This document shows, piece after piece, positions 26,546 through 35,486 of a DNA stretch of 64,000 bases. The stretch is from NCBI RefSeq assembly GCF_900177775.1, contig NZ_FXWH01000001.1, positions 248,001 to 312,000 of the forward strand. Reading direction: 5' to 3'. The first letter of the stretch is position 1; each line of letters opens with the position of its first letter. The position numbers and the translations under genes were made by a program. This DNA is from Pseudidiomarina planktonica. GTDB lineage: Bacteria; Pseudomonadota; Gammaproteobacteria; Enterobacterales; Alteromonadaceae. The notes beneath the pieces are model-generated. The model was not told the DNA's origin. It worked only from the letters and a program-made list of their open reading frames with translations, and ran no database searches.

Positions 26546-26694
26546 AAATGCGTAGCACTAACTAAGGGATGTTTACATACTGAGATGAACATAAACTTAG
26601 TTCTTCAAAGCAATGTTTTTTATGCGCCTCTTTAAATATCGCTGTATATAGTGTGATGCTCCAATATTCAATCTTAGGTATTTAAAGGCGTGTA

Positions 26695-29600
26695 TTAGCT
26701 TCGATCTGAGTATTTAATGTTAAGATTCATCTCGTACTTCGGATCAGAAAGGCTAAATTTTTTCGAATTTCTTAGGTAGTTCGATGAATAGAGCTTTATG
26801 AGACGGGAGGCCTCAACCACCTCTATTTCTTTGGGTATGTGTTTTACTAATTCTTTGCTAATAATTACAATAGCTTTGTGCTTTGCTCTAGAGATAGCAA
26901 CATTAAAGCGCTCTAAACCAAAAATAAACTCTTCCTCCTGCATGATCGAGTCTCTATCACTTAAAGCGTAAGAAACAATAATTACATCTTTCTCTTGGCC
27001 TTGGAAACGCTCTACGGTATCAATCGCATCATATATTTTTGATTTATCAATACTAGGGCTCGACAATTTTTTGGTCAGTGAGGAATATATAGATGATTTC
27101 TGCGCGACATGTGGAGTGACGATACCCACCCCATGCTCAAAAAAATCGTCATGTCCGTAAGCTAGTGACTTTTCGCTAGGAGCTAAACTTCCATATAAAG
27201 CCTCGATAATTTCTACAGTCAACTCTGTTTCGACAGTGCTTCTCTGTGGGCTTGTGGTGTCGTCGTGGACTATACAAACAAGAGCTTTTTCTGGATCGAC
27301 CACAAACTCTAACCAATTATCGGATTGTCGGCTTGGCGTATTCGTGCGCTGTAAAGCGATTTTAGATTGCGCGTTATTAGAGCGGAATTCCTTTCTGTAG
27401 CCGGCATTTCTGCTGAAAGCAACAATTTCTTCATTCGAACGATAATTCAACTGAAGCATGGTCTTTTCTATGTTCCAATAACCGGTGTAGAAATTAAAAA
27501 TGCTTCCGAGCTGGCTTTCACAATGAAGAGGCATTTCCGCCTGAAATATCGGAGGCATTTGCTTATCGTCTCCCACAACCGTGAGAGATGCGTTTTCCGC
27601 AAAGCTTGGAAATACCATCATCATTGATGCCATATCTAGTTGCGATGCTTCGTCAACGATAATATGGTCAAACATTGGCTCAGTGCTACATTCATTTCCT
27701 GCCATTTTATTACGAATGTTGAAAACTTGCTGAGGGGTTGCGAATACTACTGTATGACGATTTTTGGTCCTTAATTGATGCAAAAGTTGACGCAAGTCAG
27801 GATTTTTTTCATCACTAGTTGCTACTAGACGAATTGGCTCGCTCAAGTGTTTTGGAGTAACCAGTTGGCTGGAAAATAGCCGATATAAATCAATTTCTAA
27901 ATCTTTATTAAAATTGTTTACCTCGTTTGCTAACTTGCGACATAAAGTGTCAATTGCTACCCAGGTGTTAGCCGTCACAAGCACTCTTAATGGTGCTTCT
28001 TCGTTGATGTTTCTATGATGGATAAGGGTCGCAATGCCTCTGGCAAGGGTTGATGTTTTTCCTGTCCCCGGTGGACCCCAAATAATTCCTAGTTTCTTAT
28101 CATGAATGGTTGAAACTGCATCGCGCTGGCTTTCATTAAGTTTTGAGTTTTCCGATGCTTCTAACAGGTCCAAAGTTTTAAGTATCTCATTAGGTTTTTT
28201 GGCTTTGGTGGGGAGCGAGCTTGCTGCCCATATAAAACTCTCACATGGTACCGTAGGGGTTATAGAACGCCTCTTCTGACGAGGTTTTATCCGATTAGGA
28301 ACAGATAAAACAGGTTTGCTATTAGCTAATGGGGGGTTCTTAATCGCTTTTATGCTGGATTTTATTTTTTTTAGAGAAAAGTTGATATGGATTGGATCAA
28401 TGATCGCTCGGTTTTTCGCAGTGATGCTTGAAAAGTCCACCGTGCCTGTACTGAAGAGTTTACTCCTGATTTCTGAACCCCAGTCCCTGAATCTAACAAC
28501 AATATATTTTGAATCTCTGTCAAATACTTCAACTGTTATGTCAAAGAGATTTCGTAATGGTTTATTCAAGATGCTTTTGTGTTTATCCGCAAAGTTCCGG
28601 TAATCCAAGCCTAGCTTTCTTAAAAAATATATTACTTTGTATGATGCTTCTGAAGATAGCTTTTCCGGCAAGATAGAATACCCAATGGAGTTCACTTTTA
28701 TTTTTGAGTGTATAGAGCGAGCGCAAACTTTGAAAACCATAGTGTTTTTTGAGTGAAGGTTATGCTCCTTCAGAATCTTCTTGGCGTCTGCTCCAGTGAT
28801 TCGTTGGTCCAATCGAATAGAGTAGAATCGCGCTTCTCGTTCATATTCATCTAAGCTTTGGACTCTATCTGTTTCAAATTCTTGAAGGGCGTTGTTTAGG
28901 CTAGCAAATGAGTACCAAATCTCACCATCGTGGCTAACTCCTGGTAGATCGTTTCTCGGCTCTAGTAACTTTAAAGCGGGACCATTTGGCCTTGCTTTGA
29001 GAGGAAAATCCTCATTGGCTCTTAGTATTATTCGATCTAAATTATTTAGCTTGTTTTTGCACGTCTGAATAACCTGCTTTTCAATTTCTTTGTAGTGGAA
29101 ATTGTTTCGCTCTGATTTCGACCAAATATCGTGGGCCCTCTCTGAGGGGATGTGATCTGATAAAGGATCGTTGTACATTGTTGAAAAAACACTACTTGGG
29201 GCAGCATCAAAAAAGCTTGGATAGTACTGCTGCGAAAGCAAGGTCATATTATAGTAGAATGGAATGTCTGCAGATACAGAGTTCATAATTAATGACTTAA
29301 CTATAGATAACGGTCGGCTGCTATTCGCGTACTTAGGATCGGGCAAAACCTCCTCGGATGGAAACATCCAACTGAATGATGCCAAGTCATCCGGAGAATT
29401 TAAAATATCTGTTAAATGTCTTGATATCACTCTTTTTAGTTGAGCAAAGGAAGTCTCATCCCATAAATATACTTGATATTTCAATTCATCATTTTCGGTT
29501 TTATGTTCATTTAAAAATTGCGTTATTTTGGTCAGCCATAAAAGGAGTATTGATCGCTCTGTATCATGCTTTTTCTCTTCAACAATATAAACGTCGCTCT

Positions 29601-30939
29601 TCAAACTTTCCCTTTTACCATTGTGAAGTTTCCAGGCTTTCCACGAGAAAGCTAAAGTTAGGCCAGAAGAAATATCAAACTCAACGCCGAGCAAAACATA
29701 AACACTTATAGACTTAGGTAATAAGGTATTACTTGAACGTGGAGCTCTTTTTGCTGTAAGTGAACCTAGCGCTGAAGCTCGTTCTGCGAGAACTGAGCGA
29801 GACGCTGTTAACGTATAGTGTTTGTCATATACTTTGTCCGTAGCTGACAAAGCTGATAGATCTTTAATAGTTTTTATTTTATGTTTAACTAAAACATCAG
29901 AAGCTCCTCGAGTGAGCCCAATCACTTGGCATAGTTCTTCTTTATCCACCGCTTTCGGCCAACAGTGCTCTTCGTGAATTTTGGTATTCTTAGTCCATTT
30001 ATAGCCTAGGTATTCGCAACCGATACAGGCCGGAGAAACATGCCATGGCAATTCATCCCATTTTTGTTCCAATAAAACTTGAGGAAGATCTTCCTCTAAG
30101 AACTCTTTGACACGGGATGTATATACGTCTTTCGGTAGAACAGTTAGGTCCTCATGCAGGGAGCTCGTAGCTTCCTCTGAGGAAAGTATGACTTTCGCTT
30201 TTTCCGCTTCTAAGTATTTTGTTCCTAACGTCGAGCCCAAGTGTTTTCCGGGCCAAACTGCAGCTTTGGCCGATACAAAGAAACGATCACTCAAATTATT
30301 ATCGACAAGCCACGCGGCGAGTATCATTGAATAAAATGCGACCTCACCAAAGTATGGGATTGATGCACTTGCCGCCAGCTTTATATCAATTACCCGCAAG
30401 CCAATAAGGTTTTGGGAAGCTATTTCAATTTCTCCGTTACTGGATATGGCCTCTCTATCAACGTCGTCATTTGGCGTAATTAGTTCTATTATGTCTGGGC
30501 GAAATTCTTTGGAGAATCTTAGTCCATGTTCACCTCGCTTCTTCAACTGCTCAGAGAGGTAGTTCAATTGAAATGTCTTTTCGAAGGAGGGAGAGACAGT
30601 GAAAGAAGGCTCTAAAATAAACCGTGGCAGCTCGCTTCGATTTAATACGTCTAGAAGGCTACAGCTTGTAAATTTTGACTTGGTATTGACTTTAAACAGG
30701 ACCTCATCGGAGAACACTTTTATGAGGTCGTTAAAAACCTCTTCTTCCCACGCTTGTCCAGCTTCTGTGAGGCCAACTAGAGCTGGCCGTCCTGAGTCTG
30801 CAGGTGGCATGGTGAGTTGCGCCGCCCGCTCATCACGAGCTTCAATGTTCGAGTCCTCGGGATATAAATCGAGTCTGAGTCGGCGAGCGCAATTAGTGCG
30901 TAAAAAGTGAGATAAAGCTTTCTTTTTTAGAGTTGCCAT
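26695..30939 (-). CDS. Fe-S RecB-like nuclease / SF1 helicase fusion
   Basis: A 1414-aa protein. The N-terminal third is a Cas4/Dna2-type PD-(D/E)XK nuclease, with D149 (RPDIIEL) and D185-x-K187 (LRVIDIKLA). Four cysteines, C17, C305, C308 and C326, are placed to hold an Fe-S cluster. A helix-hairpin-helix-like stretch follows (LCQVIGLTRGASDVLVKHKI). The C-terminal 460 residues are an SF1 (Upf1/Dna2-like) helicase: Walker A GPPGTGKT (955-962), Walker B VDEAS (near 1096), VERFQGQE and RFNVAISRAKH. This resembles TM0106-type nuclease-helicases. It is divergent from a DNA methyltransferase with 71 bases between, which suggests a restriction-like pair. Confidence 0.88.
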   Translation of the reverse strand: MATLKKKALSHFLRTNCARRLRLDLYPEDSNIEARDERAAQLTMPPADSGRPALVGLTEAGQAWEEEVFNDLIKVFSDEVLFKVNTKSKFTSCSLLDVLNRSELPRFILEPSFTVSPSFEKTFQLNYLSEQLKKRGEHGLRFSKEFRPDIIELITPNDDVDREAISSNGEIEIASQNLIGLRVIDIKLAASASIPYFGEVAFYSMILAAWLVDNNLSDRFFVSAKAAVWPGKHLGSTLGTKYLEAEKAKVILSSEEATSSLHEDLTVLPKDVYTSRVKEFLEEDLPQVLLEQKWDELPWHVSPACIGCEYLGYKWTKNTKIHEEHCWPKAVDKEELCQVIGLTRGASDVLVKHKIKTIKDLSALSATDKVYDKHYTLTASRSVLAERASALGSLTAKRAPRSSNTLLPKSISVYVLLGVEFDISSGLTLAFSWKAWKLHNGKRESLKSDVYIVEEKKHDTERSILLLWLTKITQFLNEHKTENDELKYQVYLWDETSFAQLKRVISRHLTDILNSPDDLASFSWMFPSEEVLPDPKYANSSRPLSIVKSLIMNSVSADIPFYYNMTLLSQQYYPSFFDAAPSSVFSTMYNDPLSDHIPSERAHDIWSKSERNNFHYKEIEKQVIQTCKNKLNNLDRIILRANEDFPLKARPNGPALKLLEPRNDLPGVSHDGEIWYSFASLNNALQEFETDRVQSLDEYEREARFYSIRLDQRITGADAKKILKEHNLHSKNTMVFKVCARSIHSKIKVNSIGYSILPEKLSSEASYKVIYFLRKLGLDYRNFADKHKSILNKPLRNLFDITVEVFDRDSKYIVVRFRDWGSEIRSKLFSTGTVDFSSITAKNRAIIDPIHINFSLKKIKSSIKAIKNPPLANSKPVLSVPNRIKPRQKRRSITPTVPCESFIWAASSLPTKAKKPNEILKTLDLLEASENSKLNESQRDAVSTIHDKKLGIIWGPPGTGKTSTLARGIATLIHHRNINEEAPLRVLVTANTWVAIDTLCRKLANEVNNFNKDLEIDLYRLFSSQLVTPKHLSEPIRLVATSDEKNPDLRQLLHQLRTKNRHTVVFATPQQVFNIRNKMAGNECSTEPMFDHIIVDEASQLDMASMMMVFPSFAENASLTVVGDDKQMPPIFQAEMPLHCESQLGSIFNFYTGYWNIEKTMLQLNYRSNEEIVAFSRNAGYRKEFRSNNAQSKIALQRTNTPSRQSDNWLEFVVDPEKALVCIVHDDTTSPQRSTVETELTVEIIEALYGSLAPSEKSLAYGHDDFFEHGVGIVTPHVAQKSSIYSSLTKKLSSPSIDKSKIYDAIDTVERFQGQEKDVIIVSYALSDRDSIMQEEEFIFGLERFNVAISRAKHKAIVIISKELVKHIPKEIEVVEASRLIKLYSSNYLRNSKKFSLSDPKYEMNLNIKYSDRS

Positions 30940-31010
30940 GGTTTACAAAATCCTTTTTTAACTGGACCATGTTTTAACACGATGTTAAAGTAATAGTAAC
31001 CTTATTGTAA

Positions 31011-31943
31011 ATGCGAAAGACCATGCTAAAACCTGAAACGACAATACCGGGAACCAATTTCCAGAATAAAATCTATCAAGGCGACTGCGCTGAGATGTTG
31101 AAATCAATCGCTGATAATAGCGTGGACTTTATAATCACATCTCCGCCATACGCTAACCAGCGCTCTAAATCATACGGCGGAGTAAAGCCAAATGAATATG
31201 TAGAGTGGTTTCTTCCCATTGCGGAGCAACTTAAAAGGGTTCTAACCCAAGATGGTTCGTTCATTCTTAATATTAAAGAGCACGTAGAGAACGGTGAGCG
31301 ACATACTTATGTTCTCGAACTAATCTTAGCATTGAGGAAAATGGGGTGGCGTTGGACTGAGGAATATAGTTGGCACAAGAAGAATGCGTTTCCAGGAAAG
31401 TGGCCAAATAGATTCAGAGATTCATTCGAAAGGTGTTTACACTTTAATTTGGATAAAAGCTTCTATATGGATCAAGACTCAGTAATGGTCGAGATGGGCG
31501 ACTGGAAGGACAAGCGATTTAAGTATCTGACAGGTAATGATTTAGAGCGACACGCTTCGCAAGTTGGCAACTCGTTTGCGAAGAATATTGCTAACTGGGA
31601 GAAACGTGATAAAGCCTACCCAAGTAATGTCCTCAGCTTAGCGACAAACTGTAAAAACGTGGGTCACCCCGCGGCGTTTCCTGAATCACTACCTAGTTGG
31701 TTTATTAAGCTATTTACTCGTGAGAGAGGCGTAGTTTTAGATCCATTCATGGGCTCCGGTACAACAGCGCTATCCTGTATTAAATTGAAAAGGCAATTTA
31801 TTGGGATTGAAATGAGTGAGGAGTATGTCAAGTTGAGCTGTGATAAAATAAACAAGGCACTAGGATTAACCATAAAGCCTAAATCTAAACCAAAATCCAG
31901 AAAAAAAGGCGAGTGCCCTCACATGGCTCCGCTCGCTCCGTAG
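31011..31943 (+). CDS. DNA methyltransferase, beta class (N4-cytosine or N6-adenine)
   Basis: A 310-aa methyltransferase. Catalytic motif IV is DFIITSPPYANQ (SPPY at 44-47) and comes before the AdoMet motif I, VVLDPFMGSGTT (244-252); this order defines the beta class. SPPY is more usual for N4-cytosine enzymes. The C-terminal tail is lysine-rich. There are two possible ATG starts, 31011 and 31023. It is divergent from the nuclease-helicase, and the two most likely form a self/non-self module. The target sequence cannot be read from the protein. Confidence 0.88.
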   Translation: MRKTMLKPETTIPGTNFQNKIYQGDCAEMLKSIADNSVDFIITSPPYANQRSKSYGGVKPNEYVEWFLPIAEQLKRVLTQDGSFILNIKEHVENGERHTYVLELILALRKMGWRWTEEYSWHKKNAFPGKWPNRFRDSFERCLHFNLDKSFYMDQDSVMVEMGDWKDKRFKYLTGNDLERHASQVGNSFAKNIANWEKRDKAYPSNVLSLATNCKNVGHPAAFPESLPSWFIKLFTRERGVVLDPFMGSGTTALSCIKLKRQFIGIEMSEEYVKLSCDKINKALGLTIKPKSKPKSRKKGECPHMAPLAP

Positions 31944-32003
31944 CCCTTAGAATAATTGATGTGATATTTCTTAAGTAGTAGTTAGATCGTTGAAATTGGG
32001 CAT

Positions 32004-32879
32004 TTAAGTAGAGTCAGGTACCCCTCCAGGTGCTAAATGCTTGTTGGGAAAGTGAACAGTCGATGTGTTTCTTAAATGCAGCATAATGTGATCGCCGTTT
32101 AATAAAGCATCAACTGAAACATCAATATTCCAGCTATCGAGCAAATAGCCGGCCAACGCCCGACGAACTCGTTTACAGAGCAAGTTGTCTTCCATGCGGT
32201 ACTCATGGGCGATTACGTTGGTACTGCCTTGCAGTCGAGGATGGGGCTGTATCTCTAACTCTACAAAAGTGTTCCAATCATCGTCTGCTTTAGCTTTCTC
32301 TTCACTACTTATTATCTGACTTGTGCTTTTTGTTACCGACAAAATTCGATTGATAACGAAGTCTATGAACTGATTTCTTTTCCGATCAAAGGCTCTTACG
32401 TGCCAACGTAATCCACTATCAGCAATTGAGTGAGGTACGATATCTCTAGTTGACCCATCAGGGTTTGATTTGGAGAGGTAAGATATTGAAATAACCTGGT
32501 TCCGTCGAATCGCTCTTGTTACTGCAGACAAGATATTTAGGTCGACATTGAACAATGAGTTCTTAATTGCAATCGCTTGCCCTTCTATATGTGCAAAGCT
32601 ATCACCAAAGCCATCTGTTAATGTACTTACACACTTTGCTGTAGATACAGGAATAATTGGTTGTGCGCCTTCCTGCCACTCATAACGTTTGATATTAGGC
32701 CTGTAAATGATGTTATCTGGCGCTAATTCGTTATAAATCCGGAACGTCCGCGTTGCACTGGCGTCGCTAATTTCGAAACGGGAAGTCAGATCAGCTCGTG
32801 AGACTACTCCGTAGAAACGCCCCATAAACTCTATATGTGCGAGCAGTTCTTTTTGATACCCAGTAAGTTTGCTTAACAT
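32004..32879 (-). CDS. WYL-domain regulator (BrxR/CapW-like)
   Basis: A 291-aa protein. The N-terminal winged helix (GVVSRADLTSRFEISDASAT) is followed by a WYL domain (ISISYLSKSNPDGSTRDIVP, then GLRWHVRAFDRKRNQFIDFV) and a C-terminal extension. This is the BrxR/CapW layout of ligand-responsive repressors that control defence operons. ATG 32879 has GGAG 5 bases upstream; an ATG pair at 32912 is in frame but has no site. An inverted repeat at 33015-33038 lies upstream of the divergent genes and may be an operator. Its nearest defence partner is the methyltransferase, convergent with it. Confidence 0.82.
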   Translation of the reverse strand: MLSKLTGYQKELLAHIEFMGRFYGVVSRADLTSRFEISDASATRTFRIYNELAPDNIIYRPNIKRYEWQEGAQPIIPVSTAKCVSTLTDGFGDSFAHIEGQAIAIKNSLFNVDLNILSAVTRAIRRNQVISISYLSKSNPDGSTRDIVPHSIADSGLRWHVRAFDRKRNQFIDFVINRILSVTKSTSQIISSEEKAKADDDWNTFVELEIQPHPRLQGSTNVIAHEYRMEDNLLCKRVRRALAGYLLDSWNIDVSVDALLNGDHIMLHLRNTSTVHFPNKHLAPGGVPDST

Positions 32880-32942
32880 CCGCTCTCCATTGGAAAAATC
32901 GATCAGCATCAAAATTTCGATCGGAAAAACTAATCAAAAAGC

Positions 32943-32970
32943 TTGACTACGTCAATATGACTAGTATTAT
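32943..32970 (+). promoter_or_regulatory. sigma-70-type promoter for the YegP pair
   Basis: TTGACT (32943-32948), a 16-base spacer, and TATTAT (32965-32970). It faces the small genes at 33113 and lies just upstream of the divergent WYL regulator. Confidence 0.6.
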
Positions 32971-32983
32971 CGTAAGTGCAGAA

Positions 32984-33008
32984 AAAAAGCCACCTTTGGT
33001 AGCTTTTT
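32984..33008 (+). terminator. leader hairpin with U tract (possible attenuator)
   Basis: AAAAAGC-C-ACC pairs with GGT-A-GCTTTTT across a 3-base loop, with one mismatch in the stem. It begins about 14 bases after the -10 box at 32965, so most transcripts from that promoter would meet it at once. Confidence 0.5.
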
Positions 33009-33014
33009 CTCTGA

Positions 33015-33038
33015 GGTAACTAACTGGAGTTAGTAACC
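33015..33038. promoter_or_regulatory. inverted repeat, candidate operator
   Basis: GGTAACTAACT and AGTTAGTAACC are 11-base arms with one mismatch and a 2-base centre. The compact palindrome near a WYL-regulator gene resembles the inverted repeats bound by BrxR/CapW dimers. Binding is inferred only. Confidence 0.4.
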
Positions 33039-33112
33039 ACTGTCGTGTGAGAACCATAGTGTCTATTAACTCCTGATTAGTGTCAAATCATTTAGATATA
33101 GGAGTAGCAACT

Positions 33113-33277
33113 ATGGCTACCAATCCCCCTGTTGGTGATAACCAACGCCGTGGCGCTGTGCGCCAACGCTCTCAGACTCAAAGTGGTCATTGGGTTAAGC
33201 GTGACTCTGCAACGGGTCAATTCATGGATGTAAAATCAGACGGGGCCCCTTTTAAAGGGGTTCGGAAGGAGAAGTAG
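33113..33277 (+). CDS. small basic protein paired with YegP-like gene
   Basis: A 54-aa basic protein (PPVGDNQRRGAVRQRSQTQS, then FMDVKSDGAPFKGVRKEK). ATG 33113 has GGAG 8 bases upstream; an in-frame start at 33080 has none. I associate this short type with being placed before DUF1508/YegP genes, but its function is unknown to me. The next gene starts 2 bases after it. Confidence 0.65.
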   Translation: MATNPPVGDNQRRGAVRQRSQTQSGHWVKRDSATGQFMDVKSDGAPFKGVRKEK

Positions 33278-33278
33278 C

Positions 33279-33608
33279 ATGTCAGCACGATATGAGATTT
33301 TCCTAGCCCGTAACACCCAATACTACTTCCGTCTTAAAGCTGCCAACAGCGAGGTGATTTTACAAAGTGAAGGGTATCTCTCCCGCCAAGGCGCAGAAAA
33401 TGGCGTCCGATCGGTTAGAGAGCATAGCCCCCACGACCATTATTACTCGCGTTTGCGTAGCGCTGATCAGCAGCATTACTTCACGTTAAAAGCAGCCAAC
33501 AACGAAGTTATCGGTGTCGGTGAAACCTATACGACCAGCTCATCTCGTGATGACGGAATTGAGTCTGTTAAGCGTAATGGGCCGACTGCACCAATAACTT
33601 ACGTTTAG
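33279..33608 (+). CDS. DUF1508/YegP-family protein
   Basis: A 109-aa protein made of two tandem DUF1508 repeats: YYFRLKAANSEVILQSEGYL with GAENGVRSVREHS, and HYFTLKAANNEVIGVGETYT with RDDGIESVKRNG. E. coli YegP has the same two-repeat layout. The role is not established. It is followed by a terminator-like hairpin at 33631-33649. Confidence 0.9.
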   Translation: MSARYEIFLARNTQYYFRLKAANSEVILQSEGYLSRQGAENGVRSVREHSPHDHYYSRLRSADQQHYFTLKAANNEVIGVGETYTTSSSRDDGIESVKRNGPTAPITYV

Positions 33609-33630
33609 TTACTTCCTTTAGGACCAAGTT

Positions 33631-33649
33631 GGGGCCCCGCGCGGGCTCC
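33631..33649 (+). terminator. GC-rich terminator after the YegP pair
   Basis: GGGGCCC pairs with GGGCTCC (one G-T pair) around a 5-base loop, followed by ATTATTT. Confidence 0.55.
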
Positions 33650-33736
33650 ATTATTTGTGCACGCATGCGCAGTTTGGACCCTTATTCTCCGAATAAGGAA
33701 GAATGCTGCCTCTTAAAATTAGTAAGGCTGTTATTG

Positions 33737-35452
33737 ATGACTGAATTAGTGATTAAGGATTTCCCTCAAGATGATATTCCTTGGACTGTAATCGAGTATA
33801 GGCATGTTAGTTGGAATGAGCAGTTACCTGACGAACCCCTAATAGAAGTTGTTCTCACGAATAAAGTACAGAAAAAGACCAAGATCGTGAAAATTGCAAA
33901 AAGCTACACATTGTACGCGACAAAGGGAACGATTTGGCTCAAGGGTGAGAGAATTGGTGTGCGTAGCGATGCTGTAGAAACAGAATTTAGATTTGACACG
34001 CTCGAATACAGTAAAAGCATCACGCCTTGGGAACCAATAATTTCTAGCGTTTCCGAGACCCCTAAATTATTTTATATCCCGCCCTATAGTTATTATATCC
34101 CTAAAGAACTCAGAGACTGTCGGTTCCACGTTTTTTATGCCAAAGACGGGACTGAAGTCATCGTGAGCTCAATAACTCTGTTTGACGGGTTATTCGGGCA
34201 CAGCATGAAAGCCAAGCAGATTGTATTTAACTATAGTGCTGAGGATTCGATGAAACTGATGGAGTTTACGGACTTCGATGTGGAGGATTATCAAGAGCAA
34301 CCAACAGAAGATGAGGTGGTGATTGGGCTTGCGAAAGATATACGCGATAACGATAGATACTTTTTGTATCACCTAAAAACGGCCATTAATGCAGCACATG
34401 CGGTTAATAAGATATATCGGCAATTAAGTGAGAATCGCAGCAAAAAAAGTTATATCGAGGTTCAGCCGTGGTTTAATCAAGATCATTATTGGAAAGTTCA
34501 AGGTGTCTGGCTAAGTGAACGGAAGCGATTTTTCGTATTACAAATTTTGAATTTCCAATACCCGTCGAGTCCGAATTTCTTTGTAGTCCGTGAAAACCAT
34601 AATATTGCTGCAGAAGAGCATAAAGAAGAGGAAAAACCGCGACCTGGCAAAAAGAAAAACACGAATACTAAACCGACTGCAGCATCAAAGACTCGTCCCG
34701 GCAGCAACTCGATTCCAACTGATATAAAAATGTCTGGTGAAGATGAACTATGGGGTAGCACTGAGCTTCGAAAAGCGATTCCGAAAGAGAACAAAACTAA
34801 AAAGCTGACACTCCCACCTAAAGAAAGCGATCTTGGAAATGTATCTCCTAGCGGGATGAACAAATCTAACTCAACAGCAGGTAAAGCTAATCTGACTCGA
34901 AATCCCGAGGAGGATAACAAGACATCGGAGCGTCCAAAAACGATGCCTAATGCAGTCACTTTGATACAAAGAGCGTTGACCATACTATCGAACACTTTGT
35001 CGACGAATGAGATTGAATATTTAAACAAAAATGGTGAGTGGGTTAGCGCTATTGACGCCGGTTTATCGGAGTTATATGAACTACCTGGCCGTCAAAGATG
35101 GGGCGTCAATAGAACTAATGTTTTAATGAATATTAATGGCAAACAGATATATTCTCCCCGTGTTCTTGGTGTTTTTCATATGTCGATCAATGGCTCTTCA
35201 TATTTTTTTGTTGCTATCGAGAGAATTAAAAAAGAGAGTTTTCGAACGGCTATCTTTGATATGGGGTGTAAAGAAGAATTTGTTAATTCTTTGGGCGCAA
35301 TCGCGATGGTTCTAGAAATACACAAAGGCGTTTGGAAGAAGGTTTTTGATTCCGACTATTCGCTGGACAGGGTTATTACTCATTCAGGAAATGCAAAAAG
35401 TATCGCATCTCAAATTCGAATGAAGCTAAAGCTTAGCGACAGCAGTTCTTAA
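33737..35452 (+). CDS. large cargo protein, TnsE-like layout (tentative)
   Basis: A 571-aa protein; ATG 33737 follows AAGG 9 bases away, and a TTG at 33629 is in frame but unlikely. It has a beta-rich N-terminal half (FYIPPYSYYIPKELRD), a disordered Lys/Glu/Ser-rich linker (about 310-410) and a compact C-terminal domain with PRVLGVFHMSINGSSYFFVA and VFDSDYSLDRVITHSG. Tn7 TnsE has a similar order: N-domain, linker, and a C-terminal domain containing an IKAVGVQRNGSEFVLLEV stretch. I compared these from memory only. If it is TnsE-like, it is oddly far from the tns operon; it may instead be a cargo defence protein with a TnsE-type domain. Confidence 0.4.
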   Translation: MTELVIKDFPQDDIPWTVIEYRHVSWNEQLPDEPLIEVVLTNKVQKKTKIVKIAKSYTLYATKGTIWLKGERIGVRSDAVETEFRFDTLEYSKSITPWEPIISSVSETPKLFYIPPYSYYIPKELRDCRFHVFYAKDGTEVIVSSITLFDGLFGHSMKAKQIVFNYSAEDSMKLMEFTDFDVEDYQEQPTEDEVVIGLAKDIRDNDRYFLYHLKTAINAAHAVNKIYRQLSENRSKKSYIEVQPWFNQDHYWKVQGVWLSERKRFFVLQILNFQYPSSPNFFVVRENHNIAAEEHKEEEKPRPGKKKNTNTKPTAASKTRPGSNSIPTDIKMSGEDELWGSTELRKAIPKENKTKKLTLPPKESDLGNVSPSGMNKSNSTAGKANLTRNPEEDNKTSERPKTMPNAVTLIQRALTILSNTLSTNEIEYLNKNGEWVSAIDAGLSELYELPGRQRWGVNRTNVLMNINGKQIYSPRVLGVFHMSINGSSYFFVAIERIKKESFRTAIFDMGCKEEFVNSLGAIAMVLEIHKGVWKKVFDSDYSLDRVITHSGNAKSIASQIRMKLKLSDSSS

Positions 35453-35486
35453 GGGGGATAGCGGCTTTATGATAAGGAACAAAATT

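Larger units (their letters stand above)
25648..26577. mobile_element. defective IS3-family insertion sequence, 930 bp
   Basis: Terminal inverted repeats of 15 bp (TGTAAGCATCCCTTA and, inverted, TGTAAACATCCCTTA) bound an orfA/orfB pair. Full-length relatives are about 1.2 kb; the shortfall fits the deletion inside orfB. No target duplication is seen: the flanks are GCAGA and TACTG. It lies between antitoxin remnants and the helicase gene and may have caused the loss of neighbours. Confidence 0.85.

Noticed and set aside
25648-26577. An active IS3 element
   Set aside because: orfB lacks the first catalytic Asp and the reading frames are altered; no target duplication is found.
34498-35028. 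A 176-codon minus-strand frame
   Set aside because: It is antisense to the linker of the 571-aa cargo protein; it has no site or family marks.
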